A stretch of 64,000 nucleotides of DNA, taken from the NCBI GenBank assembly GCA_944990035.1, contig CALYLX010000044.1:1-64000 (forward strand), in the 5' to 3' direction. Below, one piece after another: positions 57,565 through 64,000 of this stretch. The notes below the pieces were generated by a model that was not told the origin of the DNA, ran no database searches, and saw only the letters and a list, made by a program, of their open reading frames with translations. Made by a program: the position numbers and the translations under genes. Numbering within the stretch: position 1 is the first letter of the stretch; each line of letters begins with the position of its first letter. This stretch comes from Clitopilus passeckerianus. Taxonomy: Eukaryota > Basidiomycota > Agaricomycetes > Agaricales > Entolomataceae.

Positions 57565-57888
57565 ATGGCACACAAGCGCACTAGCTCTACCTCTTCGACT
57601 TCCTCTACCACTTCCACCTGCTCTACAGCGTCGACGAGAAGCCTCAGCTCGCGTCGAGGGATTAGCTTCCGTCTGCCCATATCATCAAACACCCCTTCGC
57701 TATCAGCTACGCCTTCACCTAGCACCAAATACGCACCCTCATCCGGCAGGCGAGCACTCCCCACCCCAGCGCCCTTAACCCTTCTACCGGGGATGCAGGT
57801 CCCTGTAAGCGCGGCAAGCGGCAAGCTCATGAGTAGTCGGATGAGGGACTTTGGGATGGGCGACGATGGTTGGACACCGTTGAACTAG
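57565..57888 (+). CDS. Small Ser/Thr-rich protein, function unknown
   Basis: Intronless frame of 107 residues. The N-terminal 35 residues are almost pure Ser/Thr (STSSTSSTTSTCSTASTRS) followed by Arg-containing segments (SSRRGISFRLP, SSGRRALPTPAP) and a more ordered C-terminus (MSSRMRDFGMGDDGWTPLN). No signal peptide, membrane span or known domain. An upstream TATA-like element and ATG context (GAAATGG) support it, but it could be a chance frame in a CT-rich region. Confidence 0.45.
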   Translation: MAHKRTSSTSSTSSTTSTCSTASTRSLSSRRGISFRLPISSNTPSLSATPSPSTKYAPSSGRRALPTPAPLTLLPGMQVPVSAASGKLMSSRMRDFGMGDDGWTPLN

Positions 57889-58329
57889 AGCAATCTTCAA
57901 CCCCTGCCTACTCCTCTGCCTCATCAGACCGTAGTTCTGCTCCCCAATAAAGGCTTCTTCCTCTCTTCAGAGGGGACAGGCTAAATATCGTATGGAATAT
58001 ATTGTTATTATTATCATATCTATCGGCGTTCTAGAATATTTGCTATCACATGTAAAATTATAATTATAATCAGTCAAAAAACATAATATATTTAGGTCCA
58101 GTTTATTTCTCTGTCAATACCCCCGCCACCTACCAAACGTCGGAACAACCTGAATGCGTCTCTGAACTGGATGCATTACTGCCTCGGCGTTTCCCGCTAT
58201 CTAGCCTCATGTTCTCACTGCTGTCACGGGGAGCGGCCGTTTTCAACGTGGTCGTTTGAGCACCTTAAACGTGAATACGTGATCTACATTCTTCTTTCAC
58301 TTGCTGAATCACTACCGAAGGATCTCTTC
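57889..58329. other. AT-rich intergenic region
   Basis: 57990-58110 is strongly AT-rich (TTATTATTATC, AATTATAATTATAATC). The part from about 58190 resembles the 5' flanks of the other kinase-like units, so the duplicated unit probably starts here. Confidence 0.45.
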
Positions 58330-59220
58330 ATGGCTACTCGTAAACAACTTCAAGGTGTAGTTCCTGAAAAGTCCTATGGCGCCTCCCAAATCTACTTCAC
58401 TGGCGTCCAACTAAGCCTATATAGGGATAATCCACCCTCGCTTGCTGATGCTCCCGTTGAGTGCGAGTGGGAAGATGGTGTAACGCCGCCGGAGCGCCCA
58501 AACGACGTTATGAAACTAGCCACCAAGGCTTTAGAAGAGTCTGAAGACCCACTTCCCTCCACGGATCCAGACATTACCTTAACTCTAACCACTCAACTTC
58601 CGCGTCCCACAAAGCGCATACCACACGTATGGAAAGCCAAGATTGAAGGTTCTCTCCCTGGAGGGCTTTCTGAGGGCAAAGAGGTTGTCGCCAAAATATA
58701 CGACCCGGTTTACTATGGAGCCGCCAATACCACGTCTCCGGTTGATTTAGCCGCCAATATGCTCCTGGCGGAGGTCGAAGCCTATGATCAACTCAAAGAA
58801 TTCCAAGGGAGCGGGATTCCGCGCTACTACGGTCATTATAGGGCTGCAATCCTCAGCCAAGATCGGGTAGCACACGTTTTATTGATCGAATACATGGAGG
58901 CAAAAGATATTCGCACCCTCGTTGGTTCGGATTACGGCGGCGATCTTCTCTTGTGCTCAGAACACAAGGACGCGGTCTTGAATAGTCCAATGTACCTCTG
59001 GGCCAGCCTGGTCGAACTTAGCCTCGAACAGCAAAAATTTCAGCCTAGAAACGTTCTTGTGTATCCTCCGCAACGCGAAGGGCCTTTCTGCACAAAGGAA
59101 GAGTGCCCAGTGCGCAACACGGTGGACCGTAATGACGTCCGATGCGTTTTCATCAATTTCGAAAAGTTAAAGATCAGGGACTGGAAGGAGTCCCCACGGA
59201 AAGACGATTATACCTGGTAA
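58330..59220 (+). CDS. Kinase-like protein, unit 1, catalytically dead and truncated
   Basis: Intronless kinase-fold protein of a fungal lineage-specific family; ATG at 58330 matches unit 3. Seen: IYFTGVQLSLYRDNPPSL leader, the ATP-site Lys in VVAKIYDP, the alphaC-type Glu region LLAEVEAYDQLKEFQG, and hinge HVLLIEYMEA. The catalytic loop reads LEQQKFQPRN where active members have HxDFQPxN, so the His and Asp are replaced by Gln and Lys. The DF motif is INFE (Asp to Asn). A TAA at 59218-59220 interrupts a frame that continues 28 codons to TAG 59305-59307 with the conserved ending ERWLGNEM, so the C-terminus is truncated. Likely a pseudokinase or a decaying copy. Confidence 0.65.
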   Translation: MATRKQLQGVVPEKSYGASQIYFTGVQLSLYRDNPPSLADAPVECEWEDGVTPPERPNDVMKLATKALEESEDPLPSTDPDITLTLTTQLPRPTKRIPHVWKAKIEGSLPGGLSEGKEVVAKIYDPVYYGAANTTSPVDLAANMLLAEVEAYDQLKEFQGSGIPRYYGHYRAAILSQDRVAHVLLIEYMEAKDIRTLVGSDYGGDLLLCSEHKDAVLNSPMYLWASLVELSLEQQKFQPRNVLVYPPQREGPFCTKEECPVRNTVDRNDVRCVFINFEKLKIRDWKESPRKDDYTW

Positions 59221-59583
59221 AAGATGGGCGAGGAAGACTTATCGTTGGGAGCGATGATGCAGTCGCATTCGGGAGAGCGCTGGCTTGGAAACGAGATGAC
59301 CCAATAGTTGCAGATCCATAGCGCAATGTATGTCGAGGAGAACCAACTACTTCTCTCGTCTTGTCTCGGAGCCGAACCGTCCTCAACAGGCTGCTAGGGT
59401 GGTCAGCAGCCAGTCAAAAACGTGGCTGTAAATACGTAATCGGTTTGAAGGCTTCCCAGGATCGGCCACGAACACCTTCATACCCCGTTATTGCATGGAT
59501 AGTGAGTCGAATAGTAATTGCGACGATTTTGGTGACCAGGTTAACGCATAGGTTGTCAAGAGTTCCCTGGCCCTTCCAGTACT
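59221..59583. other. Spacer with lost 5' end of kinase-like unit 2
   Basis: Contains the 28-codon remainder of unit 1 to 59307, then spacer. In the frame of unit 2 there is a stop at 59542-59544 and no ATG before the homologous part starts. Confidence 0.5.
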
Positions 59584-60498
59584 TACTTCACTGGTGTCCA
59601 GCTGAGCCTTTATCGGGATAATCCACCCTCGGTCGAGTGGGTCGATTTTGGGTATGGACCGTCAGATCCAAGACCAACGGATACAGAGGAAGTTATCAAA
59701 ATTGCTAAAGCCAAAGAGGAGAAACTCCCCGACCGGCCTGCGGATATCACGTTGACGTTACACGAGCGGCTATCCTGTAGCATAGCCAGCATATCCCACG
59801 TATGGACGGCAAGAGTCCAGAGGGCACCTGGAGGAGCATTACCTCCCAAGGTTACGGAGGACAACACCCAAGTCGTCGCCAGAATATACGATCCAGCCTA
59901 CTACGACCAGAGCATGGTGGAGATAGTATCCCCGTTCGCTGAGGTGGCTAATACGGTGCTCATTGAGTATGGCGCCTATGAGCGGCTAGAGAAACTCCAA
60001 GGGTCCAAAATCCCTTATTACTATGGTCACTACAAAACTGCTATCGACCAGGGCTCCCGGGTTGTCCACGTTTCGCTGATTGAATACATCGAGGCACCAG
60101 GCCTGCATACCCTCGTTCGATCGGAGCATGACGGCGATCTTCTCCTCTGTAAAAAACACAAGGACGTGCTCTTGGACAGTGCAATCGGGCTCCAGCTCGA
60201 GGTAGAAGCGCTTGGCGTTGAACAGCTGAACTTTCAGCCCAGAGACCTCCTCTCGTATCCTTCTGAGCCGCAAGGCAGCAATTCTTTCTGTGATGAGGAA
60301 AACTGCCCGGTACGCTACACGGTGGATCATCGCAACGTTCGCAGCGTTTTGATCAATTTCGAGTGGGTGGAAATCAAGGATGCGGGAGAATACCCACAAG
60401 CAGATGGTCATAACTGGACGGGTACAAAGGTGGACAAATTGGAAGTGATAAGGGAGTTGTATTCGACGGAACGCTGGCTCGGAAACGGGATGCTCTGA
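59584..60498 (+). pseudogene. Kinase-like protein, unit 2, start codon lost
   Basis: Open from TYFTGVQLSLYRDNPPS (59581 on) to the stop at 60498, but no ATG lies between the upstream stop (59542) and the conserved region; the first in-frame ATG is at about 59914, inside the fold. Changes at key sites: ATP-site Lys to Arg (VVARIYDP), catalytic loop VEQLNFQPRD (His to Gln, Asp to Asn, Asn to Asp), DF motif INFE. The C-terminus STERWLGNGML is intact. A kinase-dead relic unless an upstream exon supplies a start. Confidence 0.65.
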
Positions 60499-61118
60499 TC
60501 ATTTGTACTTGCGAACTTGTGACCGAGTGTATGTAAAGGAGACGACCAACATCTTACCAAATAAAGTACCATTTTGACTGTCAATCGTCTCATCTTGGAG
60601 CTGAACCATCCGCGCGAATTACATGAGCCTCCATAACGCACTTTAGAACTATCTACCGTACCGCCATGATCTTTACCTCCCGAAGGATCCCAGGCGACAT
60701 CACTTTGCATCTGACTCTGGCCAACCCACTACTGATGGAAGCAGACAATCGAGGCGGACCGTTCATTTATTTGCCTGGCTCCTGACTGTGTTTTCAGATG
60801 TATGACCGCATCTCACCGTTATCATGGCTTCGACTGGATAACTCTTCCCACATCTACTAAACACGTGGAGGCTCGGATGGGAGGGCCTATACAACGTGCT
60901 TTTTATGCCAGCAGTTGTAAAAAACATGGTCCGTAAACACGTAATCTACATCTACGAGGTTGCCCGAACAGGACCCACGAAGAGCGTTCATTGCCAGTGT
61001 CCTCATGCCATACCTCGTAAGCAGCCTCAAGGCAGAGTTCTACAACAGTCTTAACAGACATAACCCTCATTAACGGCGTGCCAATTCGAATACCGCTTCC
61101 ATACTCGCGATTATTCTC
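60499..61118. other. Intergenic spacer of the kinase-like array
   Basis: Part (about 60860-61035) is repeated at 62195-62345 in front of the unit 4 remnant; both share AGGTTGCCCGAACAGGACCC-like bases and CTCGTA-GCAGCCTC. It is therefore the duplicated 5' flank of the unit. Confidence 0.6.
60895..61030. repeat. Duplicated 5' flank, copy A (copy B at 62205-62345)
   Basis: Same order of words in both places: GAGGTTGCCCGAACAGGACC here and AAGGTCGCCCAAACAGGACC there, then CACGAAGAG / CACAAAGAG and CCTCGTAAGCAGCCTC / CCTCGTAGGCAGCCTC. Shows that the whole unit, promoter included, was duplicated. Confidence 0.7.
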
Positions 61119-62051
61119 ATGGATGCCTCTCAAGTCCACGATCCTTCTAACATCTACTTCACCGGCGCCAAACTGGAGCTTTTCGAGGACGACCCACCCT
61201 CACTTCAGAAAGGTTCCATTGTGTATCCACCTGGCTACCCCATACCGATTTACACACAGGAAATTATCGACATGGCCATCGCCAGGGCAGAGGCACTACC
61301 AGATGCACCTCCGGCCATTACTTTAGCTTTAAAAACCCGACTTTCATGCAACACAGGGGGTACAACACACGTATGGACGGCCACACCCAGTGAAGGTTCT
61401 AAAGGGCTTCCTGACGGCGCAAACGAGATAATTGCCAAAATATACGACCCGGCTTACGATGGGGAGTCCTATCTCACCTGTCCATTCAATCAACTCGCCA
61501 ATACGCTCCTCACGGAGCTCGATATCTATCGTCAGTTGAAGCAGATCCAAGGGAATAAAATACCTCGTTGCTATGGCCTCTACAAAGCTGCTATTTTCAG
61601 CCAAGGGTCTCGGATAGTCCACGTTTTGTTGTTTGAATACGTCCAGGCGGCTGATATGCGCACCCTCATTGGGTCGCAGCGAAACGCCGATCTCTCCGTA
61701 TGCAATAACCACAGGGTTGCGCTTCTGGACGGTGCTATCAGACTCTGGCTCGATCTGGTAGCAGTTGGCGTTGAGCACCTGGACTTTCAGCCCACAAACG
61801 TCCTCGTGTATCCCCCGCAGAATAGCCATGATTTCTGTCAGGAAGAAAACCGCCCCGTCCGTTACACGGTGAACCAGGAGAACGTTCGCTGCGTTATGGT
61901 CGATTTTCGGCTCGCAGAGCGAGGGAAGAGGGATGAGTCTCTACAGGAAGGCGTTTCTCCCGGAGTATGCACGGTCACGGAAGAGCGGGTGGAGGCAATG
62001 ATGATTTCACACTCGAATGGCCGCTGGCTTGGGGGGTTCATGGACTGCTAA
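61119..62051 (+). CDS. Kinase-like protein, unit 3, catalytic residues retained
   Basis: Intronless, 310 residues, ATG at 61119 (MDASQVHDPSNIYFTGAKL). ATP-site Lys in EIIAKIYDP; Glu in LLTELDIYRQLKQIQG; hinge HVLLFEYVQA; catalytic loop VGVEHLDFQPTN, keeping His, Asp and Asn; metal-binding Asp in VMVDFRLAE. C-terminus NGRWLGGFMD. It is the only unit of the four with a complete set of kinase residues, so it is the best candidate for an active enzyme. The Gly-rich loop is not clear, as in other members. Substrate unknown. An aminoglycoside-phosphotransferase-like role is possible as well as protein kinase activity. Confidence 0.7.
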   Translation: MDASQVHDPSNIYFTGAKLELFEDDPPSLQKGSIVYPPGYPIPIYTQEIIDMAIARAEALPDAPPAITLALKTRLSCNTGGTTHVWTATPSEGSKGLPDGANEIIAKIYDPAYDGESYLTCPFNQLANTLLTELDIYRQLKQIQGNKIPRCYGLYKAAIFSQGSRIVHVLLFEYVQAADMRTLIGSQRNADLSVCNNHRVALLDGAIRLWLDLVAVGVEHLDFQPTNVLVYPPQNSHDFCQEENRPVRYTVNQENVRCVMVDFRLAERGKRDESLQEGVSPGVCTVTEERVEAMMISHSNGRWLGGFMDC

Positions 62052-62359
62052 TTACCGGGTCGGCTTGAGTGGATGTAGATGTCAACGCTTTACAGTGTTT
62101 TCGAAATGTAATTGCCGACTATTTCATTTCATCCCTCTGAATTGAACATCCAGTTTACAAGCCAGATCCTAGTACCAACTTGAAGGCATGGAGGCACATT
62201 TGGCCGGACCTTTACGACGTGGTTTTCAGGCCAACATACAACAGTGTGGTTCCTACACACCTCAAGGTCGCCCAAACAGGACCCACAAAGAGTGGTCCTT
62301 ACCAGGGCCCCCACGCCTCGTAGGCAGCCTCGAGGCAAAATGCTCGTTAAGTGGCTCGT

Positions 62360-62600
62360 AGTCCTTCTAGCATCTATTTCAGCCGAGCCTCTACGATGAT
62401 ATATTGCCCGTGAGGGTAACGACCGCGAGAAAGAAGACTGCCCAGTGCACATGACCGTAAGTAACATTTAAAAGGGTTATGATCGATCCCGAGTTTGTGA
62501 GAGACAAGGAGAAACACCCTGATAAGTCCAAGCGGTATCACCCGCCACTGAAGGGTCGCTGGCTTGAACATACACGATGTATCTCGTAGACAAGAGGTGG
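62360..62600 (+). pseudogene. Kinase-like protein, unit 4, fused-end remnant
   Basis: Starts with bases for PSSIYFSRAST (compare PSNIYFTGAKL in unit 3) and passes directly, with frame changes, to KEDCPVHMTV, VMIDPEFVRDKEKHP and GRWLEH, which match the C-terminal KEECPVRNTV, the DF region and GRWLGG. The whole catalytic core is deleted. Confidence 0.65.
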
Positions 62601-62938
62601 CCGTTTAGTAGGTTTCGGAGACTGCTGATAGATTGGACACAACGTTTGCTGAGTATGGGTATAGAAGTATTATACGAGCTTTAAGAGTCAATCTGAGTAT
62701 ATATGAGCAACGAGCCTCGTATCATCAAAATAGAGGCCCCACCTACTTCCTCACATCTCATATGTTGAGGCAAATCGTGCATCGTGAGCACGTACTTACG
62801 CTTTGGCGTCACTGGCCACTCATTGTGGTCGGTGTCATCATTATCCTCAATGCCACTGCTTTGGCCCATGGCCAAAGCGTTCTCTTTTCATTGTTCATCT
62901 CTCATATATATATTCCTCGTAGTTTATCCTCTCACCTC

Positions 62939-63079
62939 AGTTCCCTATAACGGTTACTGAGGTGAGTATCCCAGGTTTCATACCATAGATCATTTACTTA
63001 TCATCTCGTAGATTCTATCCTATTAGGTACATTGGTTGTATAGTTCCCTATAACGGTTACTGAGATTCTATCCTATTAG
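62939..63079. repeat. Two interleaved short direct repeats
   Basis: A 23-base word (AGTTCCCTATAACGGTTACT-GAG) at 62939-62961 and 63042-63064, and a 16-base word (GATTCTATCCTATTAG) at 63011-63026 and 63064-63079. Distance is 103 bases for the first pair and 53 for the second. Probably a decayed local tandem duplication. Confidence 0.8.
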
Positions 63080-63093
63080 ATTTCGTCTCTACA

Positions 63094-64000
63094 TCATATA
63101 TCCTCCTCAACATCCCCATCCCCAACCAACCCCCCGACAACCTCCCACAACCCAAGCTCTTCCTCGATCTACACAAAGTGAGATAGTTAACATCTCTCCC
63201 AGGCCAGCAAGGCAATGTATCAAGAAAGAGACGAAACCAACTCACCTCCCGCCTAACACCCCTCTCCCTAACCCCAGCCTCCGACCTAAAAAGCTTATCC
63301 ATATCCTCCAGCGAGACGTTCGCCGTTTCGGGTACGCAGGTGGTGGACCAGATGTATGCGAGGGTGCAGGAGAGGGCGAAGATCGTGAATGTTAGTCTGT
63401 GAGGAGCCGTGTTAGTTCAGGTTCGGGGTCAATTCGGGCGTCGGTAAGTAGGAGGGAAGATGGTGAAGGAGCGTTTGAGGAAGGATGAAGAGCGAGAAGA
63501 GCGAGAGAAGAGAGAGAAGGATAAACTCACGAAGGCGACCAATCCATCATCGGCGGCGTCAACAACCCAATCAAAACTGTATTTGCCTCTTCTCAACACC
63601 AACACCAAAAAAAAAAGGATATAGAAATGGGGAAAGACGCACAATTATTAACCCAATTCGACCCCGTAGCCACCGCAACACCTTTACTCCTCATCGACAA
63701 GGGAAAGACTTCACTCGGGAGAACCCACCCGACGGGTCCGAAGGACATGCCGTAGGCGGCTGTGAATGTGTAGATGCCGCTGTAGGTGGGTGCGTTAGTT
63801 GAGTTATTCATTATTCGCCGGGGCAAAGGGTGGGAGTGGACGAGGAGAGTAGAAAAGAGAACGAAGAGGAAGGTACGAAGACGCGAACTCACGCAACACA
63901 CCCCCCTGCCGCCCACCCATGCCCCTCCCACTCTCCCTGATACCTCCACACCAAAACCGCAATAAGGAGGTGCGAGACCGTCATCACTAGGCTCCCGTTT
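63094..64000 (-). CDS. MFS sugar transporter, C-terminal part (runs off the window)
   Basis: Major-facilitator sugar/H+ symporter. The frame enters from beyond 64000. Seen: WRYQGEWEGHGW loop, then after an intron (about 63792-63892) GIYTFTAAYGMSFGPVGWVLPSEVFP, the typical GPVxWVxPSEVFPxxxRSKG signature preceding helix 11, then SNWVNN, LIGLLTPPMMDWS, a last membrane span TFTIFALSCTLAYIWSTTCVPET (near 63395-63325) with the conserved VPET, SLEDMDKLF, and a final exon ending at the stop 63094-63096. The 5' part is missing only because the window ends. Confidence 0.85.

Overview
This window is nuclear DNA of a filamentous fungus, most likely a mushroom-forming basidiomycete (Agaricomycetes). The evidence is dense GT-AG introns of about 48-65 bases, a cluster of NACHT/NB-ARC (NLR-type) receptors, agaric-style BTB genes, intracellular GMC oxidoreductases, GH115 and GH29 glycosidases, and ordinary core genes (CDH1, SPT7, CMC4, a penta-EF-hand gene). 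There are no bacterial operons, rRNA genes or CRISPR arrays. Exon limits below come from splice consensus, codon phase and comparison between paralogues inside the window.

Layout. 0.1-18 kb is an NLR-rich accessory block: a NACHT-ankyrin gene, an inverted GMC oxidase, a short NACHT gene, a two-cassette ABC ATPase, an NB-ARC-TPR gene with a helical N-terminal bundle, a decayed piece of a second ABC gene, and one intact short NACHT gene. 18-19.4 kb is a TTCG- and pyrimidine-rich non-coding stretch, perhaps a retrotransposon remnant. 19.4-36.6 kb holds CMC4, GH29 fucosidase, a second and intact GMC oxidase, a small protein with three EELR-type modules, tRNA-Ala with a 9-base intron, a dienelactone-hydrolase-fold gene, CDH1, a TA-flanked inverted-repeat element, and a gene with ubiquitin-like ends. 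37-42 kb has two tandem double-BTB genes. 42-56.4 kb is a core/secreted-enzyme block: PEF protein, SPT7, GH115, M28 vacuolar protease. 56.5-62.6 kb has an intronless tRNA-Ala, a small Ser/Thr-rich protein and a tandem array of four kinase-like units in decay. The right edge cuts an MFS sugar transporter.

Main observations. (1) The two GMC genes share a predicted 2-base microexon (AG) completing the Gln codon of the conserved NLQDH motif, flanked by introns of 52-56 bases; coding length closes in frame only with it. (2) Two tRNA-Ala(AGC) genes differ by a 9-base intron at the canonical 37/38 site. (3) A small protein has three copies of an S-x-E/E-x-R module, each cut by a phase-0 intron at the same place. 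(4) An 806-base element has 26-base perfect inverted termini and TA flanks. (5) Breaks (1-base shifts, stop codons, a lost start) are concentrated in NLR, GMC, BTB and kinase-like accessory genes; long core genes read cleanly. That favours real decay of a receptor-rich accessory region over base-calling error, although many shifts lie in short homopolymers.

The block 0-18 kb is best read as a turnover region of fungal NLR receptors (self/non-self recognition or defence by family analogy), with one NACHT gene still intact.
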